Counted from the stretch's first letter, positions 43,757-52,653 are shown. The stretch is DNA of 64,000 bases from an uncultured Ulvibacter sp. (GCA_938041335.1 CALIAF010000020.1:35859-99858); one strand, 5' to 3'. Numbers and translations are program-made. The notes: a model not told the origin generated them from the sequence alone.

Positions 43757-44614
43757 ATGGATTCAATAACAACGGCAATTTTAGGTGGTGCATTACTTAT
43801 AGTAATGCTAGGGATGGGGCTAACCCTTCAGTTTTCAGACTTTAAACGAGTACTGTTGTATCCCAAAGCTATTTTTATTGGTCTTACTAATCAATTAATT
43901 ATTCTTCCATTAGTTGGGCTAGGGATCACAATGCTCTTTTCGCTACCGGCAGAAGTTGCAGTAGGGATAATGATTTTATCGGCTTGCCCTGGCGGGCCTA
44001 CATCTAATCTTATCTCACACCTTGCTAAGGGTGATTTAGCGCTTTCTGTGACACTCACAGCTTTAAGTAGCTTGATCACGATACTCACCATACCATTCAT
44101 TATAAACTTTGCTTTAATACGATTTATGGGTGAAGGCCAGGTGGTAGCACTCGGGATACTTGAAACGATACTGCAGGTTTTTGTTATTGTAGTGATTCCT
44201 ATTGTAATAGGAATGTCAATACGGAAATATCGCCCAACGTTTGCACTTAAAATGGCAAAGCCAGTTAGAATTATCTCTGCTGTTGTACTTGCCGTTATTA
44301 TTATAGGGTTGGTGGTAAAAGAACGCGAAAATTTTATAAGCTATTTTGAACAAGCTGGACTCGCAACATTACTTCTTAATATTTTAACTATGGGTATAGG
44401 TTTTGTTGCTGCAAAGCTATTTGCTATCGATAAAGCGGGATCTATAGCAATCGCAATAGAATCTGGTATACAGAATGGAACCCTTGCGATAACAATAGCG
44501 GTGGTTCTATTAAATAATACCGAATTTGCCATTGCCCCAGCAGTGTATAGCCTATTAATGTTTATGACCGGAGGTGTGATTATTTATTTTGGTTCTAGAT
44601 CCAAATTGGCCTAA
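43757..44614 (+). CDS. Bile acid:sodium symporter family transporter
   Basis: A 285-residue inner-membrane protein with nine to ten hydrophobic segments. The conserved core LSACPGGPTSNLISHLAKGD and the later IESGIQNGTLAITIAV (E-S/T-G-x-Q-N) are the two crossover motifs that bind sodium and substrate in the SBF/BASS family. Bacterial members carry organic anions such as pantoate, bile acids or keto acids; the substrate here is unknown. No exact -7 box; TATCTTTA lies upstream. Confidence 0.9.
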   Translation: MDSITTAILGGALLIVMLGMGLTLQFSDFKRVLLYPKAIFIGLTNQLIILPLVGLGITMLFSLPAEVAVGIMILSACPGGPTSNLISHLAKGDLALSVTLTALSSLITILTIPFIINFALIRFMGEGQVVALGILETILQVFVIVVIPIVIGMSIRKYRPTFALKMAKPVRIISAVVLAVIIIGLVVKERENFISYFEQAGLATLLLNILTMGIGFVAAKLFAIDKAGSIAIAIESGIQNGTLAITIAVVLLNNTEFAIAPAVYSLLMFMTGGVIIYFGSRSKLA

Positions 44615-44617
44615 ATA

Positions 44618-44733
44618 ACAAGCGACTCCCTATGAAAGGAGCCGCTCTAACCAAATAAATTAATCATTATAAATAACAACTAATTGCTGTAAATGCTTCA
44701 CTATGAAAGCATAATGTCTTTTGTAGTATAACT
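44618..44733 (-). ncRNA. Candidate small RNA with two hairpins sharing the loop TTTCATAG
   Basis: Behind a TATATTTG box (minus strand) a gene-free transcript of about 115 bases would contain hairpin 1, ATGCTT / AAGCAT around 44693-44712, and hairpin 2, GCGGCTCC / GGAGTCGC (44645-44638 and 44629-44622). Both include the sequence TTTCATAG. Before hairpin 2 stands AATTTATTTGGTTAG, similar to the motif before the terminators at 16922 and 18544. No ORF longer than a few codons. Family not identified. Confidence 0.4.
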
Positions 44734-44739
44734 ACGATG

Positions 44740-44747
44740 CAAATATA
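44740..44747 (-). promoter_or_regulatory. -7 box (TATATTTG, minus strand) of the candidate small RNA
   Basis: Exact TAnnTTTG match on the minus strand about 90 bases below the LRR gene's terminator, with no protein gene behind it. Confidence 0.4.
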
Positions 44748-44834
44748 CTAACATATTTTAATGCTAAAGTAATAATAAAACGTTAATACGCGTCACTTAT
44801 CGAAAACAATAGTTTAAATAATTATGTCTTCATA

Positions 44835-44869
44835 AAAAAAGAGCGATGTTCCATACAGCGCTCTTTTTT
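44835..44869 (-). terminator. Terminator of the LRR protein gene
   Basis: Stem AAAAAAGAGCG / CGCTCTTTTTT with a 13-base loop, 18 bases after the LRR gene's stop. Confidence 0.9.
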
Positions 44870-44886
44870 AATTCGTTTATTTAATA

Positions 44887-45597
44887 TTAATTTTCATCAT
44901 CACTAGTTTCAATTGCTAGTACCGTTTTATTAGTAAAAGTGGATGGAGTGATAAAACGAGTATTCTCATTATCAACCTCAAATAAAAGGACATCAGAAAG
45001 TGCGTCTGATAATATGATTTCATTTTCAGCTATAATTAATTTAGTAAGAGTTTTAGATTCTGAAAGCCCAAAAGGAATTGTACCAGATAAGTTATTATCA
45101 AAAACATTAAGAACTTCTAAGTTTTCTAAATTTCCTAAAGCAGTTGGTAATGCTCCTAATAAATGGTTGCTACTTAGGTGTAATTGTTCAAGATGGATAA
45201 GCTTTCCAAAACTAGCCGGTATTGTTCCTTTAACAAGATTACTGTTAATTGCAAAGCTTTTTAAACTTTCAATTTCGCCAATTGTGGTTGGTAGTGTACC
45301 TTCTATTTGGTTAAAGGATAATTCTAAGGTTTCTAAGCTTGTTAAGCTACCTATAGAGTTAGGTAATTGGCCTTTAAGATTATTAAACATAAGATTTAAA
45401 GCAGTTACATGACTGTCTTCTACAGTGACACCGTGCCATTCTTTAACTGGCGTATTTACATCCCAAGTAGTATTCCAGTTGTTTCCATCTGTTGTAACAT
45501 AAAGATCAAGTAATGCTTGCTTTTCTTTTTCATTTACTTGAGCGACTGTTGCTGCTGAAATAAGAACCAAGGCACATAATGTAGTAAATATCCTCAT
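44887..45597 (-). CDS. Exported leucine-rich repeat protein
   Basis: A 236-residue protein with a signal peptide (LCALVLISAATVAQ). A cap follows: EKQALLDLYVTTDGNNWNTT and VNTPVKEWHGV, the typical LRR N-cap of plant-type repeats. About five 24-residue repeats of the form L-x-x-L-x-L-x-x-N-x-L-x-G-x-I/L-P come next (LNLMFNNLKGQLPNSIGSL, LELSFNQIEGTLPTTIGEI). A short C-terminal part lacks a T9SS sorting signal. Probably a binding protein in the periplasm or on the surface. Confidence 0.9.
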   Translation of the reverse strand: MRIFTTLCALVLISAATVAQVNEKEKQALLDLYVTTDGNNWNTTWDVNTPVKEWHGVTVEDSHVTALNLMFNNLKGQLPNSIGSLTSLETLELSFNQIEGTLPTTIGEIESLKSFAINSNLVKGTIPASFGKLIHLEQLHLSSNHLLGALPTALGNLENLEVLNVFDNNLSGTIPFGLSESKTLTKLIIAENEIILSDALSDVLLFEVDNENTRFITPSTFTNKTVLAIETSDDEN

Positions 45598-45656
45598 AAT
45601 TATATCTGTTTTTTCTTACATTTAAGTGTAAATTAAAACCAATTTAAGACATTATG

Positions 45657-45664
45657 CAAATATA
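45657..45664 (-). promoter_or_regulatory. -7 box (TATATTTG, minus strand) of the LRR gene
   Basis: Exact TAnnTTTG match 60 bases before the ATG at 45597. Confidence 0.55.
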
Positions 45665-45697
45665 TTCGACGAAATACACTGTTAAAGTGTATAAATT

Positions 45698-46333
45698 TTA
45701 GGACAAGCTGTTAATGTAGGTTCTGTTTACTTCGTGAACCCCTTTAAAAACTAATGTTTCTAGCTTTTCGCTAAACAAACGTGTTCCTTTGAGCTGTTCT
45801 TCGGTTTTTTTGGCTTCTGTAATATATGGGTCATTATCTCCATATAGATAGGTCACTTTTGTTTCTTTACTTAAATGCGCGAAATGCTCTTGTTTAAGTT
45901 CTGCAGGAATCCCGCCGCTATGTAAAATGAGATGATTACACTTTATTTTGCGGGTGGCGAGCCATCTCGTAGCAATTGAAACTCCTTGCGAGTAGCCTAG
46001 CAGTATAAGTTTTTTAGGAGTTTTGTTAATTTCCTCATTAAAAACTGCATCTACATAATTTAAAACATTTACAGTTTCTGCAACGGTATCTTCTTTAGTG
46101 AGCCAAGAAGCACCTACATGCTTAAATTTTGTTCCTTGGTAATATTTAGAGGGTGCTTGCGGGCACAGTATAAAGTGAGTTTTTGGCAATTGGTCGAAAT
46201 ACTTAATAAAATACTTGCTCAAGTATCCCATTCCATGAAAAACAACCCAAACAACCTCTGTAAATTCATTATATTTACCCTGTATATGGTAGCTGTTTGT
46301 AGTTGTATAACTAGTTGATTTTTTTAAAGTCAT
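45698..46333 (-). CDS. Alpha/beta hydrolase, phospholipase/carboxylesterase type
   Basis: A 211-residue cytosolic serine hydrolase. Oxyanion loop region VWVVFHGMGYLSKYF, nucleophile motif LLGYSQGVSIATRW (GxSxG), acid TYLYGDNDPYIT and histidine FKGVHEVNRTYI. The size and order fit the carboxylesterase/thioesterase group (Abhydrolase_2). Divergent from the menaquinone genes; a metabolic link is not evident. Confidence 0.88.
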   Translation of the reverse strand: MTLKKSTSYTTTNSYHIQGKYNEFTEVVWVVFHGMGYLSKYFIKYFDQLPKTHFILCPQAPSKYYQGTKFKHVGASWLTKEDTVAETVNVLNYVDAVFNEEINKTPKKLILLGYSQGVSIATRWLATRKIKCNHLILHSGGIPAELKQEHFAHLSKETKVTYLYGDNDPYITEAKKTEEQLKGTRLFSEKLETLVFKGVHEVNRTYINSLS

Positions 46334-46348
46334 CTTGAAGCTTCATTG

Positions 46349-46356
46349 TATTTTTG
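46349..46356 (+). promoter_or_regulatory. -7 box (TATTTTTG) of the thioesterase / menaquinone operon
   Basis: Exact TAnnTTTG match 28 bases before the ATG at 46384. Confidence 0.55.
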
Positions 46357-46383
46357 TAAAGGTATAAATTTCAAATCCAAAGA

Positions 46384-46803
46384 ATGGAACAATCAAAAGA
46401 AGCAATGTTAAAGGCATGTAATGCAATGTGTAAAGACACACTAATGGAAACGCTTGCGATTGAGTTTGTTGATATTTCAGAAAATACAGTTACAGCAAGG
46501 ATGCCTGTTACACCGAGGGTACATCAACCAGATGGGGTATTACATGGTGGAGCTTCGGTTGCATTAGCAGAAAGTGTGGGCAGCGCTGCGTCAGTACTTT
46601 TTTTAAAGGATGAAAATGTTCAGATAAGAGGGATTGAGATTGCTGCTAACCACGTAAAAAGTGTAAAAGAGGGCTATGTATATGCAACCGCCACAATACT
46701 GCACAAAGGCAGAACGACGCAGCTATGGCATATACCAATAACCAATATTAACAAAGAATTAGTATCTTTAGTAAAACTGACTACCATTTGCTTACGTAAA
46801 TAA
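46384..46803 (+). CDS. Hotdog-fold thioesterase, probable DHNA-CoA hydrolase (MenI-like)
   Basis: A 139-residue PaaI-type hotdog protein. Core: RMPVTPRVHQPDGVLHGGAS with the substrate-binding HGG, then VALAESVGSAASVLFL, with the usual catalytic acid in ALAES. The two following genes are menF and menD, 21 and 31 bases apart in sequence. This strongly suggests that it removes CoA from 1,4-dihydroxy-2-naphthoyl-CoA in menaquinone synthesis. That role is inferred from context; PaaI-type proteins also have other substrates. Confidence 0.85.
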   Translation: MEQSKEAMLKACNAMCKDTLMETLAIEFVDISENTVTARMPVTPRVHQPDGVLHGGASVALAESVGSAASVLFLKDENVQIRGIEIAANHVKSVKEGYVYATATILHKGRTTQLWHIPITNINKELVSLVKLTTICLRK

Positions 46804-46824
46804 AGAAAAGTATCAACACTATTT

Positions 46825-47895
46825 ATGACGTATCATCAATTAATTGAAAAAGCGGAAGACTGGTATTCTAAAAAAATGCCATTTGTATTGTTTTCTTTTC
46901 CGGAAGGCACAAAAGTTTACGCTTATTTCCAGAACAGTTCAAAAAAACATACCACATCTTCTTTTGAAGAATACGGTTTTGTGATGGCCCCATTTGATTT
47001 TGATAAAACGGCACTCTTATTACCTGCAGCAGATTGTGTGTTTGAATTTGCTTCTATGCCAGAATTATCAAGTCACCCAGAAGAAGACGTTAATATTCCT
47101 AATTCAAATAGAGGAAAACAACTTCATTTAGATCTTGTGGATAGTGCCATTAAAAAAATTGGATCCAGTGAAACAAAAAAAATTGTAGTATCAAGAAAGA
47201 AAGATATTAAACTTTCTAACTTTAAGATTAACATTTTAACAGATCAAATATTTACTAAAAATTATAATGGTTTTAAATATGTTTGGTACCATCCAGAGAC
47301 GGCTTTATGGTGCGGTACTACTCCAGAGATATTATTGAAATTAAAAGACTCTAGTTTTTCTACAATCTCGCTTGCGGGTACAAAAAAGATACAAGGGGAT
47401 CAATATCTAAAGTGGACCAGTAAAGAAATTAAAGAACAAGCGATTGTTACAGATGCAATTTTTGAATCATTACAAAACATCACTCCGGTTTTAAAAATAT
47501 CTAAGCCATACACTCACAGAGCAGGAAATTTAGCACATTTAAGAACAGACGTCACTGGTGTTATTAGGGCAAAGAATGCGCGAGTAGATAAAATAGTTGA
47601 CGCATTACATCCTACTCCAGCAGTTTGTGGTGCCCCTTTTGCTGATGCTAAAGATTTTATTTTAAAAAATGAGACTTACAATCGCGAGTTTTATACTGGT
47701 TTTTTAGGAAACGTGCAGTGTGACTTATTGGGATCAAACCTTTATGTAAATCTACGTTCTATGAAGATAAAAGATAATACAGCTTCCATTTTTGTAGGCG
47801 GAGGTATTATTGGGCAATCTGACCCAGAACAAGAATGGCAAGAAACTCAGAATAAATTGCAAACCATGCTCAAGGTAGTTGCACCTATGCTTTAA
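46825..47895 (+). CDS. menF: Isochorismate synthase
   Basis: A 356-residue chorismate-binding enzyme that turns chorismate into isochorismate, the first step of menaquinone synthesis. Motifs: TPEILLKLKDSSFSTISLAG, KEIKEQAIVTDAI, HLRTDVTGVI, HPTPAVCGAP and the Mg-binding ending SIFVGGGIIGQSDPEQEWQE. The N-terminal domain is short, usual for Bacteroidota. Second gene of the men operon. Confidence 0.93.
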   Translation: MTYHQLIEKAEDWYSKKMPFVLFSFPEGTKVYAYFQNSSKKHTTSSFEEYGFVMAPFDFDKTALLLPAADCVFEFASMPELSSHPEEDVNIPNSNRGKQLHLDLVDSAIKKIGSSETKKIVVSRKKDIKLSNFKINILTDQIFTKNYNGFKYVWYHPETALWCGTTPEILLKLKDSSFSTISLAGTKKIQGDQYLKWTSKEIKEQAIVTDAIFESLQNITPVLKISKPYTHRAGNLAHLRTDVTGVIRAKNARVDKIVDALHPTPAVCGAPFADAKDFILKNETYNREFYTGFLGNVQCDLLGSNLYVNLRSMKIKDNTASIFVGGGIIGQSDPEQEWQETQNKLQTMLKVVAPML

Positions 47896-47913
47896 CATGT
47901 GATCGCTTAGGCG

Positions 47914-47921
47914 TATTTTTG
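47914..47921 (+). promoter_or_regulatory. -7 box (TATTTTTG) directly before menD
   Basis: Exact TAnnTTTG match with only five bases between its last G and the ATG at 47927. It would give an internal, leaderless or nearly leaderless transcript. Confidence 0.5.
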
Positions 47922-47926
47922 CACTT

Positions 47927-49606
47927 ATGCAATTTTCGTCAAAGATACTTTCTCAGACCATCACGCAATTATGTCTTGCAAAAGAAATTACGCATATTGT
48001 AATTTCGCCAGGATCGCGTAATGCGCCTTTAACCATAGGCTTTACTGAGGATAAAAATTTCAAAAATTTTAGTGTAGTAGACGAGCGTTGTGCAGCCTTT
48101 TTTGCATTAGGTATGGCACAACAAACAGGTAATCCTGTGGCACTTGTATGTACTTCTGGCTCTGCTTTATTAAATTATTACCCTGCCATTGCCGAAGCTT
48201 TTTACAGTGACATTCCATTAATAGTATTGAGTGCAGATAGGCCACAACGGCTATTAGAAATAGGAGATGGGCAGACTATTCTTCAAGAAAACGTTTACGC
48301 AAACCATATTCTGTACAGTGCAAATTGCATAGAAGGAGAGGAGCACCAGCAATACAACGAAACAGAAATAAATATTGCCCTCAATACCGCCATTGAGTTA
48401 TCTGGCCCCGTGCACATTAACCTCCCTTTTTCTGAACCTTTATATAATCGTGTAGCCGATTTACAAGTAAGACCACAGCACGTGCCAGTAAGAAAGGTAA
48501 GCGCAATTAGTGATGCTATTACTTCAGAAATAACTGATCTGCAAGCGCATTGGGCTGCTTCAAAAAAGGTGCTTATTTTAATTGGTGTTCAAAAACCAAA
48601 TGTGATCTCTTCGGAAATATTAAATAAAATAGCACAGCACAAAAATGTGGTCCTTATGACCGAGACAACATCAAATCTGCACCATCCAGATCTTATATAT
48701 GCTATTGACCAACTTATTGCACCTTTTTCTGAAGCCGAATTTAAGTCTTTACAACCCGACTTACTTGTTACGCTTGGCGGAATGATTGTGAGTAAAAAAA
48801 TAAAAGCGCTATTACGTAGCTATAAACCAAAGCACCATTATCACATTGACACTAAGAAGGCCTACGATACTTATTTTTCTTTAACGAGTCACATAAAGGC
48901 AAGTCCGGATTATGTACTTAACAAATTAATAGCAATAGATTCAGTATATAGTTCCTCTTATAAGGAAACAATTTTAGCAATAAAACATAAAAGAGAAGAA
49001 CAACACGCTCCTTATTTAGCAGAGATTGCTTTTTCTGACTTTAAAGTGTTTGAGCAGATTTTCAAGTATCTACCTAAGCATTATCAATTGCAATTGAGTA
49101 ACAGTACGGCAATTAGATATTCGCAATTATTTAAACTAGATCCTAGTATTGATGTTTTTTGTAATCGGGGTACAAGTGGGATTGATGGAAGTATGAGTAC
49201 GGCAATAGGTGCGGCAACGCAAACAGATAGACCTGTTTTGTTTGTCACGGGCGATCTTAGCTTTCTTTATGATAGCAATGCCTTGTGGAATAACTATATA
49301 CCACATAACTTTAAAATTATTATTGTAAACAATAGCGGTGGTGGTATTTTTAGGATCTTACCTAAGGCAAAAACGATGACTCATTTTAATTCCTTTTTTG
49401 AAACAAGACATGATTTAACGGCCAAGCATCTTGCTAAGCAATATAGTTGTCATTACACTAAGGCAACTGACCTAGTTAGTCTGCAGCAGGAATTAGATAA
49501 ATTTTTTAATATTTCTGAAGCCACACAACCGCGTATTCTTGAAATTTTTACACCGCCAGAAGTAAATGACCAAGTACTGCTTGATTATTTTAAATACATA
49601 CGCTAG
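47927..49606 (+). CDS. menD: SEPHCHC synthase (menaquinone synthesis)
   Basis: A 559-residue thiamine-diphosphate enzyme that joins 2-oxoglutarate-derived succinyl semialdehyde to isochorismate. N-terminal THIVISPGSRNAPLTIGF is the MenD signature. VDERCAAFFALGMAQQTGNP, GPVHINLPFSEPL, FCNRGTSGIDGSMSTAIGAA and the ThDP motif GDLSFLYDSNALWN...VNNSGGGIF are all present. Normal length. Follows menF, though its own promoter box lies in the 31-base gap. Confidence 0.97.
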   Translation: MQFSSKILSQTITQLCLAKEITHIVISPGSRNAPLTIGFTEDKNFKNFSVVDERCAAFFALGMAQQTGNPVALVCTSGSALLNYYPAIAEAFYSDIPLIVLSADRPQRLLEIGDGQTILQENVYANHILYSANCIEGEEHQQYNETEINIALNTAIELSGPVHINLPFSEPLYNRVADLQVRPQHVPVRKVSAISDAITSEITDLQAHWAASKKVLILIGVQKPNVISSEILNKIAQHKNVVLMTETTSNLHHPDLIYAIDQLIAPFSEAEFKSLQPDLLVTLGGMIVSKKIKALLRSYKPKHHYHIDTKKAYDTYFSLTSHIKASPDYVLNKLIAIDSVYSSSYKETILAIKHKREEQHAPYLAEIAFSDFKVFEQIFKYLPKHYQLQLSNSTAIRYSQLFKLDPSIDVFCNRGTSGIDGSMSTAIGAATQTDRPVLFVTGDLSFLYDSNALWNNYIPHNFKIIIVNNSGGGIFRILPKAKTMTHFNSFFETRHDLTAKHLAKQYSCHYTKATDLVSLQQELDKFFNISEATQPRILEIFTPPEVNDQVLLDYFKYIR

Positions 49607-49621
49607 ACGTTCATTAAATTG

Positions 49622-49629
49622 TACCTTTG
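49622..49629 (+). promoter_or_regulatory. -7 box (TACCTTTG) of the S1-domain protein gene
   Basis: Exact TAnnTTTG match; the frame's alternative TTG start at 49627 lies within it, so the ATG at 49648 is preferred. Confidence 0.58.
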
Positions 49630-49647
49630 CGCCATATTTATGAAGCT

Positions 49648-50487
49648 ATGATTAAAATAGGAGAATACAATACACTCACCATTTTGCGAGAGACGGATCC
49701 AGGTTTGTTTTTGGGTGATGATGAAGAAAATGTCGTGTTGTTACCGCATCGCTACAAGCCAGCAAGTTTTAAGATAGGGGATGAACTTAAGGTGTTTGTA
49801 TATCTGGATTATGAGGAACGTCCTGTTGCGACAAATTTGACGCCATATGTGCATTTAGATGATTTTGGTTATTTGCATTGTAGTGATGTAAATCAGTTTG
49901 GTGCCTTTATGGATTGGGGGCTACAAAAACAGTTATTTGTGCCTTTTAAAGAGCAAGCTCGCCCTATGAAGGTGGGTAACTGGTATATCGTGTATTTATA
50001 CATGGATGAGCAAACAGAGCGTCTAGTGGGTTCTAGTAAGACCAATAAGTATGTGGATAATGAGCATATTGCATTAGAAAAATACCAAGAGGTTAACTTA
50101 CTGGTCACGCACATTACAGAGCTCGGTGCGAATGTAATTATAGAAGGGAAGCATAGCGGGCTAATCCATAATGACGATATTTTTGAAGACATCCGTACAG
50201 GAGATCGTATTAAAGGGTATGTTAAAAAAGTACGTGAGGATAAAAAAGTTGACGTGGTGTTGCAAGCGCCAGGTTATAGGAGTATAGAGCCTAACGCCAA
50301 CTTTATTCTAGACGAGCTAAAAGCTGCAGGTGGTTTCTTGCCTTTGCATGACAAAAGTGACCCAGATACGATTAAAAGCGAGATGGGTATGAGTAAGAAG
50401 AGCTTTAAAAGAGCAATAGGAACTTTATATCGTGAAAAGCAGATAGTTATTAATGAGGATGGAATTTCAATTATTACTACAAATTGA
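49648..50487 (+). CDS. CvfB-like S1 RNA-binding protein
   Basis: A 279-residue cytosolic protein with an N-terminal S1-like OB fold (IGEYNTLTILRETDPGLFLG then EENVVLLPHRYK). A second S1 domain reads FGYLHCSDVNQFGAFMDWGL then KQLFVPFKEQ. A third (LGANVIIEGKHSGLIHNDDI) follows, and a C-terminal winged-helix of about 60 residues contains SEMGMSKKSFKRAIGTLYRE. This order matches CvfB/YitL proteins, which bind RNA and affect virulence gene expression in Staphylococcus. Role here unknown. It follows menD on the same strand but has its own promoter box. Confidence 0.9.
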   Translation: MIKIGEYNTLTILRETDPGLFLGDDEENVVLLPHRYKPASFKIGDELKVFVYLDYEERPVATNLTPYVHLDDFGYLHCSDVNQFGAFMDWGLQKQLFVPFKEQARPMKVGNWYIVYLYMDEQTERLVGSSKTNKYVDNEHIALEKYQEVNLLVTHITELGANVIIEGKHSGLIHNDDIFEDIRTGDRIKGYVKKVREDKKVDVVLQAPGYRSIEPNANFILDELKAAGGFLPLHDKSDPDTIKSEMGMSKKSFKRAIGTLYREKQIVINEDGISIITTN

Positions 50488-50622
50488 TACTGCTTTTTTG
50501 TTTTTTTTATAATTTTATTGCATTTAAACGTTTTTTATGCTACGTTTGTCGAAATACAAACATACAATAGTAGGAATTTACTTGTTAATAAGTAGTTTTG
50601 CTGAGCATTTAAAACCCAACAA

Positions 50623-51216
50623 ATGAAAAATTTTATTTTCGCATTGCTTTTACTTCCTTATACTTTACTGTCTCAGGTTGGAATTGGAACCACAGACCCC
50701 AAAGAGACATTGCATATTAATGGTACGTTGAGAATTCAAGCCATAGAAACAACTGCCTCAGAAAAAATTATTGGATTAGATACTAATGGTACAGTTGCCG
50801 AAGTAAAAGTCGGGGATAATTTATTATTAGAGGAAGGTACTTTACATTCTACTGGATCTTCAAAATATTTTGTGAGAACAATTCCTATTGTAACTCTTGC
50901 TTCTGGTCACCAGTTTCATAATCTAGAGTTAGATTTGGGAGGTTTAAATAAAGATATTGTTGTTTTTAGATTGTCTGGGGCAACAAATAGTTTTGAAGTT
51001 ACTGGGATTAAAGGCGGAACAGATGGTAAGCATATATTATTGATGAATGTTAGTACAAAGAATTTTAAAGTAACTAACGAAAGTACGGGCTCTATCGCTG
51101 CAAATAGAATTTCTACCCTTGGTACTGTATTTGAACAAACTTCTGGTGAAGGGATAGTAGAACTTGTTTATGATGGTGTTTTCGGTAGATGGATTATCAT
51201 TAATTTTAGAAACTAG
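50623..51216 (+). CDS. Exported flavobacterial 'VGIGTTDP' protein
   Basis: A 197-residue protein with a short signal peptide (FALLLLPYTLLSQ). Directly behind it stands VGIGTTDPKETLHINGTLRI, the start found in many Flavobacteriia surface proteins that resemble tail-fibre beta-helices. The remainder is beta-strand-rich (LELDLGGLNKDIVVFRLSGA), with no catalytic motif. No T9SS sorting domain. Function unknown. Confidence 0.78.
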   Translation: MKNFIFALLLLPYTLLSQVGIGTTDPKETLHINGTLRIQAIETTASEKIIGLDTNGTVAEVKVGDNLLLEEGTLHSTGSSKYFVRTIPIVTLASGHQFHNLELDLGGLNKDIVVFRLSGATNSFEVTGIKGGTDGKHILLMNVSTKNFKVTNESTGSIAANRISTLGTVFEQTSGEGIVELVYDGVFGRWIIINFRN

Positions 51217-51416
51217 TCAGATCTTATTTCTTGCGTGTTTTGTTCAAAACAAAATCCGTTGTGCCTTTAAAGTGTAACGTAGCTCCATAAAATATTTTCA
51301 TATGTAGTGCGCTAACAATAATGGCTTCAAAGAACAAATAGGCATTGAACTCTTTACTATATCAAATAAAATACCCCAGGTCTGAAGACGCCAGTTTACT
51401 TGGTTAAAGCGGATTT
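51217..51416. other. Gene-free stretch after the VGIGTTDP gene
   Basis: About 200 bases; together with the terminator and its flanks the gene-free region runs to 51548. A small palindrome TTTTGTT / AACAAAA lies near 51240. No ORF or promoter worth reporting was seen. Confidence 0.4.
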
Positions 51417-51467
51417 AAAAATTGTTCTGCACATCGCTAGTACCTAGCACTGTGCAGAACAATTTTT
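51417..51467. terminator. Long bipartite terminator hairpin
   Basis: Outer stem AAAAATTGTTCTGCAC / GTGCAGAACAATTTTT (16 pairs) with an inner stem GCTAG / CTAGC. A and T runs on both sides make it usable in both directions between convergent genes. Confidence 0.92.
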
Positions 51468-51548
51468 TATTAGACCGTATTCATTACCGATAAAATTTCT
51501 TAGTTGAATTTGTTCCAAATCAAATTATTTTTTCGAATGTACTCACGA

Positions 51549-52061
51549 TTATATGTGAGCACGACTTAATCTATGTTTGGATAGTTCAGAAAGTAAGACG
51601 TTAAGAAGCAATAAGAGCGTCCCCACCACAACAGATACATCTGCCATATTAAAAATGCCAGTATGTAAACTTCCGTATTCCAAATACATAAAATCTGTAA
51701 CAGAGTTGTATAAAATACGATCGTAAATATTGCCAATACCTCCTCCAATTATACTTGAAAAAGCAATAACATTTAGTTTAGAAACCTTTTGTTCTTTAAT
51801 GATATAGATAAACATAAAAAGCAATACTAAAAGGGGAATGCCTTGCAGAAAAATAATTTTTAAATGAGGGCTTAAATTTTCACCCAAACTTAGTGCAGCG
51901 CCTTTGTTCTCAACTTTAGTGAGTATAAAATGATCATCTATAACTGGAATGATTTCATTAGTCTCGATTTCATTTCTCACTTTGTTTTTTGTGATCTGGT
52001 CACAACTAATGTTGCTGCAAATTATGAGTAAGGAGAATAGTATTTTAAATAATCTTTTCAT
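51549..52061 (-). CDS. lspA: Lipoprotein signal peptidase (signal peptidase II)
   Basis: A 170-residue inner-membrane aspartic protease that cleaves prolipoproteins ahead of the lipidated cysteine. Four hydrophobic helices. Motifs: SCDQITKNKV in the first helix, FILTKVENKGAALSL, GGGIGNIYDRILYNSVTDFM (first catalytic Asp near D124), and TGIFNMADVSVVVGTLLL (second catalytic Asp). Somewhat diverged but complete. Many lipoprotein genes in this window would depend on an enzyme of this type. Third gene after the TPR and DinB genes on the same strand. Confidence 0.9.
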   Translation of the reverse strand: MKRLFKILFSLLIICSNISCDQITKNKVRNEIETNEIIPVIDDHFILTKVENKGAALSLGENLSPHLKIIFLQGIPLLVLLFMFIYIIKEQKVSKLNVIAFSSIIGGGIGNIYDRILYNSVTDFMYLEYGSLHTGIFNMADVSVVVGTLLLLLNVLLSELSKHRLSRAHI

Positions 52062-52095
52062 AGCGATTAGTTTTATCTAGCGTCATATTATTGCA

Positions 52096-52638
52096 TTATT
52101 GAAATAGCACATATCTAGGCGGTACAAGTCCGTTAAGTCTCATATAGACGACCATTTGAGCTCTGTGGTGTGTAATATGATCTGATAGTAATAAGAAAAT
52201 TTGCCGCTTTGATCTATTCAATCCAAAGTAATCCAGCTCGTCATCAAACTGAGCAGCATCAAATGCTTGGAGTACTGTAATTGTTTCATTAAATGTTTTA
52301 TTGATTAACATTATCATCTCTTCTTTAGATTTGTCTGCTACCTTAAACATCGTGTCTGTATTCCAGTCTCTTGCCTCTCGAGCTCCTAACAAGGATTGAC
52401 TGTGCCAATCCATGGCATAACCTATGTGTAATAAGTTTTCTGCAAAAGTCATGGCATCTGGTGATGATTTAAAATGATAGTTCTCCTCGGGCATATCTTC
52501 TGCCACAACGACCACATATTTTTTGGCATTTTCTAATCGTTCCAGAAAGTCTTCAATAAAAGGATCTTGTTGTGCAGATACTTGTGATGCAACTGAACTT
52601 AAAATCGCGACGGTGATAAGGATTAGTTTATGTTTCAT
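52096..52638 (-). CDS. Exported DinB-like protein
   Basis: A 180-residue protein with a signal peptide (ILSSVASQVSAQQ) and a DinB/YfiT four-helix fold. The metal ligands appear as H in FAENLLHIGYAMDWH (with MDWH instead of the common W-H) and as HITHHRAQMVVYMRLNGLVP near the C-terminus, followed by PPRY, the typical family ending. Some DinB-fold enzymes are thiol-dependent transferases. An exported one is less usual and its substrate is unknown. It lies 15 bases after the TPR gene. Confidence 0.85.
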   Translation of the reverse strand: MKHKLILITVAILSSVASQVSAQQDPFIEDFLERLENAKKYVVVVAEDMPEENYHFKSSPDAMTFAENLLHIGYAMDWHSQSLLGAREARDWNTDTMFKVADKSKEEMIMLINKTFNETITVLQAFDAAQFDDELDYFGLNRSKRQIFLLLSDHITHHRAQMVVYMRLNGLVPPRYVLFQ

Positions 52639-52653
52639 TTTAGTAGTCTTTAT

